The notes: generated by a model not told the origin, from the sequence alone. A DNA stretch of 64,000 bases from Rhodospirillales bacterium (GCA_023898785.1 CP060239.1:1426001-1490000), one strand, 5' to 3'; positions 42,275 to 50,850 are shown, numbered from the stretch's first letter. Numbers and translations are program-made.

Positions 42275-42288
42275 ACACGATAGACTCT

Positions 42289-42316
42289 TTGCATTTACGC
42301 CATAGATATGTATAAA
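42289..42316 (+). promoter_or_regulatory. Possible promoter of pdxS
   Basis: TTGCAT, 16-bp spacer, TATAAA, about 60 bp before the pdxS start. Confidence 0.5.
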
Positions 42317-42374
42317 TAGCGCTCTTTCGTAGATTTAAGTGCCGGAGCGCACACAATATAAGGATTGTATAGTC

Positions 42375-43274
42375 ATGGGCAAAACGAGCGGCTCTAACAC
42401 CGTAATCAATATAAAGACCGGCCTGGCCGAGATGCTGAAAGGCGGCGTCATTATGGACGTTGTAACGGCAGAGCAAGCCAAGGTGGCCGAGGATGCTGGC
42501 GCGGTGGCTGTTATGGCTTTGGAACGCGTTCCTTCGGATATTCGCAAGGCTGGTGGCGTTGCGCGGATGAGTCCGCCGGAAGTTATCGAGCAGGTGATGG
42601 CGGCGGTGTCGATCCCCGTAATGGCCAAGTGCCGGATCGGGCATTTTGCCGAAGCTCAAATTCTTGAGGCCATGGGCGTTGACTTTATCGACGAGAGCGA
42701 AGTTCTAACGCCTGCGGATGAGGAATATCATATCAACAAGCATGATTTTAAAGTGCCGTTTGTCTGTGGCGCGAAGGATCTGGGAGAAGCATGCCGCCGG
42801 ATTGGCGAGGGTGCGGCGCTGATGCGCACCAAGGGTGAGCCGGGCACTGGCAATATTGTTGAAGCTGTGCGCCACATGCGCAAAATTAACGCGCAGATTT
42901 CCCGCGTGACCAACATGGATGAATCTGAGCTGATGAGCTATGCGCGGGATCTGGGCGCGCCGTATGAAATTTTGAAAATGGTGCGGGCCGAAGGTAAATT
43001 ACCGGTGCCGAACTTTGCGGCAGGCGGCGTAGCTACACCAGCAGATGCAGCGCTGTGTATGCAACTTGGCGCAGAAACCGTGTTTGTCGGTTCCGGGATT
43101 TTCAAATCCGATAACCCTGAAAAATTCGCGCGTGCCATCGTGAAAGCGACCGCGCATTTCGATGATCCGGCGGTTGTACTGGAAGCATCGAAAGAGCTGG
43201 AAGGTGTGGCAATGCGCGGCACGGAAATTTCCGAGATTGAAGAGCCGATGAAAATGGCCAACAGAGGGTGGTAA
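42375..43274 (+). CDS. pdxS: Pyridoxal 5'-phosphate synthase, synthase subunit
   Basis: Makes PLP directly from ribose 5-phosphate, glyceraldehyde 3-phosphate and ammonia supplied by PdxT. 299 aa from the ATG at 42375, which has AAGGA upstream. Typical: EMLKGGVIMDVVTAEQAKVA, the lysine in VMAKCRIGHFAEAQ, and FAAGGVATPADAALCMQLGA. The DXP-independent pathway is not the commonest one in alphaproteobacteria, which usually use pdxA/pdxJ. The longer frame beginning at 42339 lacks a start signal. Confidence 0.96.
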   Translation: MGKTSGSNTVINIKTGLAEMLKGGVIMDVVTAEQAKVAEDAGAVAVMALERVPSDIRKAGGVARMSPPEVIEQVMAAVSIPVMAKCRIGHFAEAQILEAMGVDFIDESEVLTPADEEYHINKHDFKVPFVCGAKDLGEACRRIGEGAALMRTKGEPGTGNIVEAVRHMRKINAQISRVTNMDESELMSYARDLGAPYEILKMVRAEGKLPVPNFAAGGVATPADAALCMQLGAETVFVGSGIFKSDNPEKFARAIVKATAHFDDPAVVLEASKELEGVAMRGTEISEIEEPMKMANRGW

Positions 43275-43280
43275 AGCGCT

Positions 43281-44147
43281 ATGAAAAGCGCCATCAAAAA
43301 GCTTTTGCCTCAGTCTGTTATAAACGCAGCGCGTGCCTTACGCGATGGGCATGCTGTTAACACGCTGGCTCCGCTTAATTTTACGGCAGAAAATTTAAAA
43401 CCTGCCAATAGCCTTGAGTTTTCATCCATTTGGGCAGACAAAGATATTGCCACATGCTGGCAAAAAGACTGCGACGAAATTTCCAGTGTATTTCCTGAAA
43501 GTGACAAATGGGGCGGCATTAATCCCGGTGATCGGCGTGCGCTTTATTATCTGATCAGCGCGTTAAAACCGCAAAATGTGCTGGAGGTTGGCACGCATAT
43601 CGGGGCTTCCAGCGTCTATATCGCCAAAGCGATGTCTCGCTATGCGCAAGAAGAAGCAAGCCTGACAACCGTGGATATTCTGGACGTTAACGACCCGCAA
43701 ACAGGCGCTTGGGCCGGCCTAGGGATGGAGCGTTCTCCGCAGGGAAACCTGGAAGCGCTGGACTGCGGGGAATTGTGCAATTTTGTTGTCAATTCGGCGC
43801 AAGACTATATGGCGGCGCTAGCTGATGACGACGGAAAACGTTTTGATTTTATTTTCCTTGATGGCGATCATACGGCCAAGGGCGTTTATCATGAAATGGC
43901 GCTGGCGCTGAAAATTTTAAAGCCCGGCGGGGTGGTTTTGTTGCATGATTATTATCCGGGCGGGCAAGCCTTGTTTCAGGACGGCAATATAATATATGGG
44001 CCGTTCAAGGCTCTGGAGCGCATTCAAAAACAATCACCCCATGCGGTTGTTGAGCCATTGGGGGCGCTTGCCTGGCCGACGAAGCAAGGCTCAAACCAGA
44101 CTTCTTTGGCGTTGGTGATGCAAAGCGCAGGGGAAGATAGTGAATAG
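43281..44147 (+). CDS. SAM-dependent methyltransferase of unknown substrate
   Basis: A class I methyltransferase of 288 aa. The SAM-binding motif I is NVLEVGTHIGASSVYIAKAM near residue 95-115; DFIFLDGDHTAKGVYHEM is the following acidic loop and LKPGGVVLLHDYYPGG motif III. It resembles the Methyltransf_24 group, some of which act on sugars or catechols. It starts 6 bp after pdxS with GAGGGTGG upstream, so it is probably in the pdx operon. Substrate unknown. Confidence 0.8.
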   Translation: MKSAIKKLLPQSVINAARALRDGHAVNTLAPLNFTAENLKPANSLEFSSIWADKDIATCWQKDCDEISSVFPESDKWGGINPGDRRALYYLISALKPQNVLEVGTHIGASSVYIAKAMSRYAQEEASLTTVDILDVNDPQTGAWAGLGMERSPQGNLEALDCGELCNFVVNSAQDYMAALADDDGKRFDFIFLDGDHTAKGVYHEMALALKILKPGGVVLLHDYYPGGQALFQDGNIIYGPFKALERIQKQSPHAVVEPLGALAWPTKQGSNQTSLALVMQSAGEDSE

Positions 44148-44156
44148 GGGCCAACA

Positions 44157-44178
44157 AAATATTGTTGACATAATATTT
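44157..44178 (+). promoter_or_regulatory. Inverted repeat over a -35 box
   Basis: AAATATT and AATATTT flank a perfect TTGACA (44165-44170). It resembles an operator placed on a promoter for the small gene that follows. The -10 element is weak. Which regulator might bind is unknown. Confidence 0.4.
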
Positions 44179-44225
44179 AACTTTGTTCGTATTGCCTCAA
44201 ACTTATACGAGAAAAAGGAAGAACT

Positions 44226-44450
44226 ATGCCTACAAGCCCAAAAACAGATCAGTTTTCTGGTATTGAAAGAATTAAGGACGCTTTTTATGTTCACTGGACG
44301 CATGCAGTAGATGAAACAGGGGAAGGCTATCTGGAACCAGCAGGTATGTTTGAAGACCAAGCTCATAAAATGAGATCAAAAGGTCAAGAACTCCCAGCAG
44401 GGATGAAGAAGGCAGAGCAAGAACTTGATAGATATTACAGATATCTTTAA
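44226..44450 (+). CDS. Unknown 74-aa protein in the pdx locus
   Basis: Not recognised. Starts MPTSPKTDQFSGIERIKDAF and ends ELDRYYRYL, with a charged, likely helical second half. AAAAAGGAAG gives a good ribosome binding site. It has its own promoter-like site and is followed by a terminator, so it may be an independent unit between pdxS and pdxT. Confidence 0.75.
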   Translation: MPTSPKTDQFSGIERIKDAFYVHWTHAVDETGEGYLEPAGMFEDQAHKMRSKGQELPAGMKKAEQELDRYYRYL

Positions 44451-44476
44451 GAAAAACCTTTTAGTTTAAGAATTAA

Positions 44477-44505
44477 ATCCTCGCACTTGCGGGGATTTTT
44501 ATTTT
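44477..44505 (+). terminator. Rho-independent terminator before pdxT
   Basis: ATCCTCGC / GCGGGGAT stem with a short loop, then TTTTTATTTT. It ends the small-gene transcript and leaves only about 17 bp to the pdxT start. Confidence 0.8.
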
Positions 44506-44521
44506 CTGTATAAGGGCGTTC

Positions 44522-45106
44522 ATGATTCAACAAAAACCCATCATTGGTTGTCTGGCCCTGCAAGGGGCGGTGGAGTTGCACCGGCCACATATTGAGGCCT
44601 GCGGGGCGGAATTTCGCGCGGTTAAAACCCCGGCGCAGTTTGAAGAGGTGGATGGATTTATCCTGCCCGGCGGGGAAAGCACAACGATGCTCAAGCTGAT
44701 TGAGCGGTTTGATCTGTGGGACGTTTTGGCCGGGCAATTTGCGAAGAACCCGGTGTGGGGGATTTGCGCGGGATCAATTTTGATTGCCGAAAAAGTTGAA
44801 AATCCAAACCAGAAATCCTTTGGTCTGCTCCCCATCACGGTGCAGCGCAACGGCTATGGGCGGCAGATTGACAGCCATCACGCGGTCATTGAAGGGTATG
44901 AAGTTTCGTTGATCCGCGCGCCGGTGATTGCAGCCGTTGATGAGAGCGTGGAGGTTCTGGCCCGTCATGAAGATACACCGGTCTGGGTTAAACGCGGGCA
45001 ATATATGGCCAGTACTTTTCACCCGGAATTGACGCAGGATTTTCCTTCACCGATGCACCGCACGTTTGTGGAGATTGTCAGCAAGCAAATGCAGAAAGCA
45101 GCTTAA
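44522..45106 (+). CDS. pdxT: Pyridoxal 5'-phosphate synthase, glutaminase subunit
   Basis: Class I glutamine amidotransferase that feeds ammonia to PdxS. 194 aa. The nucleophile Cys is in WGICAGSILIA and the His/Glu pair in STFHPELTQD. GCLALQGAVELH at the N-terminus and LPGGESTTMLKL are family hallmarks. A TTGCGG-16-TATAAG site would start transcription almost at the ATG, so a leaderless mRNA is possible, though AAGGG may also serve as ribosome binding site. Confidence 0.95.
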   Translation: MIQQKPIIGCLALQGAVELHRPHIEACGAEFRAVKTPAQFEEVDGFILPGGESTTMLKLIERFDLWDVLAGQFAKNPVWGICAGSILIAEKVENPNQKSFGLLPITVQRNGYGRQIDSHHAVIEGYEVSLIRAPVIAAVDESVEVLARHEDTPVWVKRGQYMASTFHPELTQDFPSPMHRTFVEIVSKQMQKAA

Positions 45107-46017
45107 GGCTTGGTTAGTGGGAGTGTCTGTATGGCTTGGGGTTGGCTGGGATTATTCGCAGCAACAGGATTTTGTGCCCATTCCGGCATGTTATGATCAA
45201 GTTCCTGACCAAATAGATCTTCGGCCAGCGATGGCGGTTCCAGATTTTCTATCAATTCGGGGGATTGTTTGAAAAACTCCGGATATGCCGCAACGAAATT
45301 TGCGTAATATTCCTGAACTTCGACTTCGCGGCCAATGATTGAAACGTCCAAATTGGCCTGTAACTGGCGCGCCTTGAGTACACCTTCATAATGATTCAGA
45401 GCATTTTCGGGCAATTTTCCATCAGCAACAGCTTCATAGGCCTTTTCACGCAAATCGGCGGCTTCGGCGCGGGCGATCATGAATGTTGCTGCCGTCCCGG
45501 CGAGGGGGATGAATTTAAATGTACGCCCTAATACCCTCGGCGCCACATCTATCGCCACATCAAAAGCTTGGCCCAGCCGTGCCAAAGGCCCGATTTTCAT
45601 GACATGGCCAAATTTTTCTGTGAAAGCTTCTTGTAGGGCCGGTAGCCCGCCGGACTTCACCTCAAGAAAATTATCGCCCAATTGCGCCTTCCATGAAGCA
45701 AGCTTGTTATCAAAATAATCAGGATATTTTTTGAGATCGGGCCGGTGAATCGTTCCGCCGGATTTGGGTTCTATCGCGATAAAGACATTATCACGGTCAT
45801 TGTAAAAAGAGATATGGCTTCCATCTTTACTTGTTATGAAAGCCCGCGTTTCAGGATCATTAAGAGTTGCATGAATAAAATCTCGAAGTTGATCCGCATT
45901 TTCCACACCAAATTCGGCAAATTCGTTATAACCGTTTCGCGTACCGAGCACATGCCCCTCATGTGCATGATCTAAAAAGCGTTCAACCGCTTGTTCTATC
46001 GTGGTTTTTTCACTCAT
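45103..46017 (-). CDS. Unknown 304-aa protein with toxin-like N-terminal domain
   Basis: Not firmly recognised. Residues 17-103 have the pattern of small RNase-type toxin domains: His17/His19/His22 cluster, the block ADQLRDFIHATLNDPETRAF, then SFYNDRDNVFIAIEP and GGTIHRPDLKKYPDYFDNKL. The middle (about 164-182) is a short hydrophobic stretch and the C-terminal 120 residues are helical and acidic with a Pro/Gln-rich end. I infer a BECR-type (barnase/EndoU-like) toxin or effector with low confidence. The start at 46017 was chosen over one 5 codons earlier. Upstream on the same strand are two paralogous small acidic genes that could be immunity genes. The 3' end overlaps pdxT by 4 nt. Confidence 0.7.
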   Translation of the reverse strand: MSEKTTIEQAVERFLDHAHEGHVLGTRNGYNEFAEFGVENADQLRDFIHATLNDPETRAFITSKDGSHISFYNDRDNVFIAIEPKSGGTIHRPDLKKYPDYFDNKLASWKAQLGDNFLEVKSGGLPALQEAFTEKFGHVMKIGPLARLGQAFDVAIDVAPRVLGRTFKFIPLAGTAATFMIARAEAADLREKAYEAVADGKLPENALNHYEGVLKARQLQANLDVSIIGREVEVQEYYANFVAAYPEFFKQSPELIENLEPPSLAEDLFGQELDHNMPEWAQNPVAANNPSQPQAIQTLPLTKP

Positions 46018-46061
46018 TACATACCCTGCCAATAGTATAGGGCAGGGGCGTAAAGAAAGTT

Positions 46062-46412
46062 TTAAGATTTTCGAGCTAAATCATAGGCTTGATCGATATC
46101 ATGCTCTATTTTTTCAAGCTCTTCACGGGTAAAAGTTTTTTGACAAAATCTATTAAATCGTTCAATACCCATCCCGCGAATGGCCAAATTTAAAATATTA
46201 CGTATGTAAAACAGCTCCATATCGTGAAACACCCAGCTGTTTTCTTCGGTCTTTTCAAAACGTTCGGCCAAGGCGAGTAAATGCTCCGAATCCATCTCGC
46301 ATAATACAAAATCAAATTCGTGGCACGCCCGCATAATCGCCGCGAGCTTTTTCAGTTCTTCAGGCGTTGTGTTGACCAAAATCATATCGGCGTCTTTGTT
46401 AACAAATTCCAT
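46062..46412 (-). CDS. Small acidic protein, paralogue 1 (116 aa)
   Basis: Not recognised. Starts MEFVNKDADMILVNTTPEEL, strongly acidic and predicted helical, with no signal or membrane segment. It is the same length as the upstream gene at 46467 and nearly identical in the first 30 residues, then diverges (similar in SWVFHD, different after about residue 80). The start at 46412 matches the paralogue's; a 15-codon longer frame is not supported. It lies 44 bp upstream of the toxin-like gene. Immunity-type or regulatory function is inference. Confidence 0.75.
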   Translation of the reverse strand: MEFVNKDADMILVNTTPEELKKLAAIMRACHEFDFVLCEMDSEHLLALAERFEKTEENSWVFHDMELFYIRNILNLAIRGMGIERFNRFCQKTFTREELEKIEHDIDQAYDLARKS

Positions 46413-46466
46413 GGATTCTGATCTTTGTATGTTCTTATGCGATAAACTATCAGACAAACTGCAAAG

Positions 46467-46817
46467 CTATGCAAGATGCCTGAGTTCATCAATTTTTTTT
46501 AATTGTGCCCACATGTACACTATATCTTGCTCTGTAACATTATTAAAATAATGGGATGAAGAACGACACTCGTCTCCAAGGCTGCGGGCAAATATAAGAA
46601 TATTATAGAGATAGAGTATCTCTAAATCATGAAAAACCCAGCTATCCTGTTCTGCCTTATCAAGACGATCTGCGAGATCTAACAGATCGTCACTGTCCAT
46701 TTCACACAAAACAGGGTCATAGGAATGACACGCCCGCATAATCGCCGCGAGCTTTTTCAGTTCTTCGGGCGTTGTGTTTACCAAAACCATATCAGCGTCT
46801 TTGTTAACGAATTCCAT
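46467..46817 (-). CDS. Small acidic protein, paralogue 2 (116 aa)
   Basis: Not recognised. Starts MEFVNKDADMVLVNTTPEEL with AAGG upstream; acidic, likely helical. The C-terminal third (SSSHYFNNVTEQDIVYMWAQ) differs completely from paralogue 1, while about 90 bp at the 5' end are almost identical at DNA level. First gene of the three-gene minus-strand set that ends with the toxin-like gene; divergent from thrC. Confidence 0.75.
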   Translation of the reverse strand: MEFVNKDADMVLVNTTPEELKKLAAIMRACHSYDPVLCEMDSDDLLDLADRLDKAEQDSWVFHDLEILYLYNILIFARSLGDECRSSSHYFNNVTEQDIVYMWAQLKKIDELRHLA

Positions 46818-46866
46818 GGATGCCAGCCTTTATTTATTCTCTGCAGTATAGCGTAATCGCATGTGA

Positions 46867-46895
46867 TTGACACCCTATATGAAACCCCTTACAAA
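46867..46895 (+). promoter_or_regulatory. Promoter of thrC, close to the start codon
   Basis: TTGACA, 17-bp spacer, TACAAA: near consensus. The expected transcription start (about 7 bp after the -10) falls at 46902-46903, right at the ATG at 46904, and no Shine-Dalgarno is visible. The mRNA may be leaderless. Confidence 0.6.
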
Positions 46896-46903
46896 CTGCC
46901 TTT

Positions 46904-48313
46904 ATGATTAATTATATTTCCACGCGCGGGGGCGGCGAGCCGAGAGACTTTGAACAAGCTTTACTGAGTGGGCTGGCGCCTGATGGCGGCTTGTATGTGC
47001 CGGAAAGCTGGCCGCGCCTTGATCTGGATGCACTTAAAGGTAAACCGTATATCGATGTTGCCATAGAGGTGATGTATCCGTTTGTGGAAGGGTCTTTGGA
47101 CCGCGATGAATTTGCGACGATTGTGCGTGAGACCTATGGGCCGGAATTTTTCCGTCACAAAGATGTCGTGCCACTACACCCTCTTAAAGACAATCACTAT
47201 ATTTTGGAGCAGTTCCACGGGCCGACGATTGCGTTTAAGGATGTGGCGTTGCAATTGTTAGGGCGATTGTTTGACCATGTTTTGAAAAAGCGCGGTGAGC
47301 ATATCACGATTGTCGGCGCGACCTCGGGCGATACGGGCAGCGCGGCGATTGAAGGGTGCAAGGTTTCCGATCAGCTGGATATTTTTATCCTGCACCCGAA
47401 GGGGCGCGTTTCAGATGTGCAGCGTAGGCAGATGACCACCGTAGAGGGCGAGAATGTGCATAACATCGCGCTGGAGGGATCGTTTGATGATTGCCAGAAC
47501 ATGGTTAAGGCGATGTTTAATGATGCGGAGTTTCGTAAAGAGATGAATCTGGCTGCCGTGAACTCTATCAACTGGGCGCGGGTGATGGCGCAGATTGTTT
47601 ATTATGTGACCAGCGCTTTGGAACTGGGCGCGCCGGACAAACAGGTGACTTATGTTGTGCCGACGGGCAATTACGGCAATGTGTTTGCGGCGTATTGCGC
47701 GCGTAAGATGGGCCTTCCAATCAAGCTGGTCGTGGCGACGAATGAGAATGACATCCTGACGCGATTTTTTGAAAGCGGACAGATGAAGGCTGCGGGGTGC
47801 GTGGCGACGATTACGCCGTCGATGGATATTGAGATTTCGAGCAATTTTGAGCGTTATCTCTTTGATCTTCTGGATAGGGATGAGGATGCGTTGGCCGCGA
47901 TGATGCGCCGCTTTAAGGACACCGGGCATTTTGAAGTATCGCCTGAACAACTGGCGCGGGCGCGTGAAGATTTCGCGGCCGGACGCACGGATCAAAGCGA
48001 GACGCTGGCGACAATTAAACAGGTCTATGAGGACACTGATTATATTCTCGATCCGCATACGGCGGTGGCGATGAAGGTGGCGCTGGACGTTGCGCCTGAA
48101 GTTGACGGGCCGGTGGTGACGCTGGCCACGGCGCATCCGGCGAAGTTTCCTGATGCGGTGGAAAAAGCAATTGGTCTGCGCCCTGCCCTGCCTGAGCATC
48201 TGGCGGATTTGTTTGACCGCGCCGAGCGGCTTGAAGAATTGCCAAATGACATTAAAGTCGTGCAGGATTTTGTGCGCGAGCATTCACATATATCCAAACA
48301 AAATGCGGCTTAA
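46904..48313 (+). CDS. thrC: Threonine synthase
   Basis: PLP enzyme that converts O-phosphohomoserine to threonine. 469 aa, the longer (fungal/proteobacterial) type. The PLP lysine is in HGPTIAFKDVALQL; YISTRGGGEPRDFEQALLSG at the N-terminus and TSGDTGSAAIEG are typical. Followed 5 bp later by the M16 protease gene, a pairing common in alphaproteobacteria. Confidence 0.96.
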   Translation: MINYISTRGGGEPRDFEQALLSGLAPDGGLYVPESWPRLDLDALKGKPYIDVAIEVMYPFVEGSLDRDEFATIVRETYGPEFFRHKDVVPLHPLKDNHYILEQFHGPTIAFKDVALQLLGRLFDHVLKKRGEHITIVGATSGDTGSAAIEGCKVSDQLDIFILHPKGRVSDVQRRQMTTVEGENVHNIALEGSFDDCQNMVKAMFNDAEFRKEMNLAAVNSINWARVMAQIVYYVTSALELGAPDKQVTYVVPTGNYGNVFAAYCARKMGLPIKLVVATNENDILTRFFESGQMKAAGCVATITPSMDIEISSNFERYLFDLLDRDEDALAAMMRRFKDTGHFEVSPEQLARAREDFAAGRTDQSETLATIKQVYEDTDYILDPHTAVAMKVALDVAPEVDGPVVTLATAHPAKFPDAVEKAIGLRPALPEHLADLFDRAERLEELPNDIKVVQDFVREHSHISKQNAA

Positions 48314-48318
48314 CCTCT

Positions 48319-49581
48319 ATGAGTAATATTCAAACGACAACTCTTCCCAACGGCCTGCGGGTTATTACCGACCATGTGCCGAGTATGCATTCGGTGGCGC
48401 TCGGCATCTGGGCTGGTGTGGGTACGCGGCATGAAAACCTCGCGCAAAACGGCGTGGCGCATATGGTGGAACATATGCTGTTTAAAGGCACGGAGATGCG
48501 CGATGCGCTCCAGATTGCCGAAGAGCTGGAGAATGTTGGCGGATCTATGAATGCGTATACAGGGCGTGAAGTGACCAGCTATCACGTGCATTTACTGGCC
48601 GAAGACATGCGGTTGGGGCTGGATGTGATGTGCGATATGTATCTGAACTCGACGCTGCCTGAAGATGAGATCGAGCGCGAGCGCGAAGTGATTTTGCAGG
48701 AAATCGGGATGTGTAATGATACACCCGATGATCTGGTGTTTGATGTTTTTTCTGAAACGGCTTATCCGGATCAGGCTTTGGGCGCGCCGATTTTAGGCCG
48801 GGCGCATAATATTGAAGCCATGAGTCAGGACCATCTGCGCGATTATATCGATCGGTTTTACACGCCCGCCAACACGGTGGTTTCAGCGGCGGGCGCGGTT
48901 GATCATGATGCATTTGTGGCGCAGGCGGAGGATGCCTTTGCCGATAAAGCGGCTTCGAGAGCCTGCACTTATGAAGCAGCGGCCTATAAAGGCGGAGAAA
49001 CGCGGCTGAATAAGGATCTTGAGCAGAGCCATTTCATTCTTGGTTTTCAGGGGCTTGGCCGTCATGAAGACGATTATTATGCAGCACAAGCGCTTTCGAC
49101 GGTGCTGGGGTCGGGCATGTCTTCGCACCTGTTTCAGGAAGTGCGGGAAAAACGCGGGCTGGTCTATTCGATTTTTTCCTATCACAGCGGTTATCAGGAT
49201 AATGGCACATTCGGGATTTATGCCGGAACCGGGCCGGACAAACTGGATGAGATTATTCCAATTGTTTGCGATGAGGTGCTGAAGGTTGGCAGCGATGTGA
49301 TGGAGGAAGAACTGGCCCGAGCGAAATCACAACTTAAAGCGGGACTGTTGATGGGAAGGGAATCGATGATGACCCGCGCCGATCAACAAGCTAAATGTCT
49401 ATTGTTCCGCAATAAGGTTTTTGATTTGGAAAGTTTGACGGGAGCTATTGAGAAAATTGACAGGGCGGCGATTGCGCGCGTTGCCGAAAAAATATTTTCT
49501 ACAAAACCAACGCTAGCAGCGCTCGGCCCGCTTGAAAAGCTTGAAGCATTTGAGCAAGTTCGGAAACGATTGGCCGCCTAA
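48319..49581 (+). CDS. M16 peptidase, mitochondrial-processing-peptidase-like
   Basis: Zinc endopeptidase of the pitrilysin family, 420 aa. The inverted zinc motif HMVEH is at residues 48-52 (HMVEHMLFKGTE) and the third ligand Glu in EVILQEIGM about 75 residues later. The C-terminal half-domain (VREKRGLVYSIFSYHSGYQD) carries the substrate-binding Arg/Tyr. The bacterial function is poorly known, possibly peptide degradation. It lies between thrC and a GNAT gene. Confidence 0.92.
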   Translation: MSNIQTTTLPNGLRVITDHVPSMHSVALGIWAGVGTRHENLAQNGVAHMVEHMLFKGTEMRDALQIAEELENVGGSMNAYTGREVTSYHVHLLAEDMRLGLDVMCDMYLNSTLPEDEIEREREVILQEIGMCNDTPDDLVFDVFSETAYPDQALGAPILGRAHNIEAMSQDHLRDYIDRFYTPANTVVSAAGAVDHDAFVAQAEDAFADKAASRACTYEAAAYKGGETRLNKDLEQSHFILGFQGLGRHEDDYYAAQALSTVLGSGMSSHLFQEVREKRGLVYSIFSYHSGYQDNGTFGIYAGTGPDKLDEIIPIVCDEVLKVGSDVMEEELARAKSQLKAGLLMGRESMMTRADQQAKCLLFRNKVFDLESLTGAIEKIDRAAIARVAEKIFSTKPTLAALGPLEKLEAFEQVRKRLAA

Positions 49582-49584
49582 AAG

Positions 49585-50190
49585 ATGTTGCTCGGTTTTA
49601 AAAAACAAGATTCTGAGTTTCCCGATATTTCACTGCAATGCGCGCGCGTTTTGATGCGCCCGCCGACTTTGACCGACTGGCCGGAATGGGTAAAAGTGCG
49701 CGCGGTCAATCAAGATCATATTCAGCCTTTTGAGCCGCTATGGCCGAGCGAACCGTTTACCCAAGACCTTTTTAAACGCCGTCTGGCGCGTCAGATTCGC
49801 GAATGGGAATTGGGGCATGCAAATGCATTTTTGATTTTTAAGCGCGACAATGGCCAATTGATCGGCGGGATGAATATCAACAATATCTGCCGCGGCGCGG
49901 CGCAGTATGCTTCTTTGGGTTACTGGATTGATTGGAATCATGAAGGCCGGGGCTATATGGCAGAAAGCCTTGCACTTACTTTGCGTTATTGTTTTGAAAC
50001 GCTGGGACTGCACCGGGTGAATGCGTCGTGTTTGGCGCACAATACGCGCAGCCGCAATGTGCTGGTAAAGGCTGGGTTTCAGGAAGAGGGCATGGCGGAG
50101 AAATATCTACAAATCAACGGGGAATGGCAGGACCATATTTTATTCGGTCTGCCGATTGAGCATTGGAAAGAGGTTGAGGGTGGCGATTAA
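49585..50190 (+). CDS. RimJ/RimL-type GNAT N-acetyltransferase
   Basis: Acetyl-CoA-dependent N-acetyltransferase, 201 aa. The acetyl-CoA-binding strand-loop is in GYWIDWNHEGRGYMAESLAL and the LGLHRVNASCLAHNTRSRNV block is typical of RimJ/RimL. The family acetylates N-termini of ribosomal proteins, but other substrates exist. It follows the M16 gene by 3 bp and overlaps the convergent yqgE by 4 nt. Confidence 0.88.
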   Translation: MLLGFKKQDSEFPDISLQCARVLMRPPTLTDWPEWVKVRAVNQDHIQPFEPLWPSEPFTQDLFKRRLARQIREWELGHANAFLIFKRDNGQLIGGMNINNICRGAAQYASLGYWIDWNHEGRGYMAESLALTLRYCFETLGLHRVNASCLAHNTRSRNVLVKAGFQEEGMAEKYLQINGEWQDHILFGLPIEHWKEVEGGD

Positions 50191-50768
50191 GCGCGGCCCA
50201 TTTCACCCGAGAGCAACGCAGGATCAAAACCAAGCTTGTGCACAGCGTGTTCCCATTTTTCTTCGGCTTTATCTGTAAAGATCAGCGCCGGGTCTGGCTG
50301 TGAAACAAGCCAGGCATTTTGCTGTAATTCCGCTTCAAGCTGGCCGGGCGTCCATCCGGCATAGCCTAAAATAAAGAGCGCCTGGTCCGGGCCTTCGCCT
50401 TTGGCCACGGCCTTAAGCGCATCGGTGGTGCCGGTGATGCTGAAATCTTCATCGACCTGCACGGTGTCATCTTGTTTGAATTCGGTTGAATGGAGCAAAA
50501 ATCCACGTGCCGTTTCGACAGGTCCGCCGTTTAAGACAGGTAGGTTCAAGTCTTTGGCCTTGATTTCAATATCCGATTCAATGCCGAGTTGTTTGAGCAG
50601 ATCGTCAAATTTTAATGCAGGTACAGGAGCATTGATCACCAGCCCCATAGCGCCGTTTTCATCATGGGCGCATAGATAAATCACAGCGCGGTGAAAACGT
50701 GGATCACCGATCGTCGGCATGGCCAAGAGCAGCTTTCCGGTTAGATAACCCGTCTTTGTTTCTGTCAT
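50187..50768 (-). CDS. yqgE: YqgE/AlgH family protein (UPF0301)
   Basis: Conserved cytosolic protein of 193 aa with unclear function. The family pattern LLLAMPTIGDPRFHRAVIYL, HDENGAMGLVINAP, and LGYAGWTPGQLEAELQQNAW is complete. The ATG at 50768 has GAGG 6 nt upstream; a GTG two codons earlier is an alternative. Its 3' end shares the stop-codon bases TTAA with the GNAT gene on the other strand. Confidence 0.93.
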   Translation of the reverse strand: MTETKTGYLTGKLLLAMPTIGDPRFHRAVIYLCAHDENGAMGLVINAPVPALKFDDLLKQLGIESDIEIKAKDLNLPVLNGGPVETARGFLLHSTEFKQDDTVQVDEDFSITGTTDALKAVAKGEGPDQALFILGYAGWTPGQLEAELQQNAWLVSQPDPALIFTDKAEEKWEHAVHKLGFDPALLSGEMGRA

Positions 50769-50850
50769 CGTCACCTCTTCGTTTGCCTCGCATGTGCAAA
50801 AAGATTATCCTTAAAAGAGGCGGTTCACATTAACAGGAATGAGCGGTTAG

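Noticed and set aside
47411..48283. 290-codon minus frame antisense to thrC
   Set aside because: Arg/His-rich shadow of thrC without a start signal.
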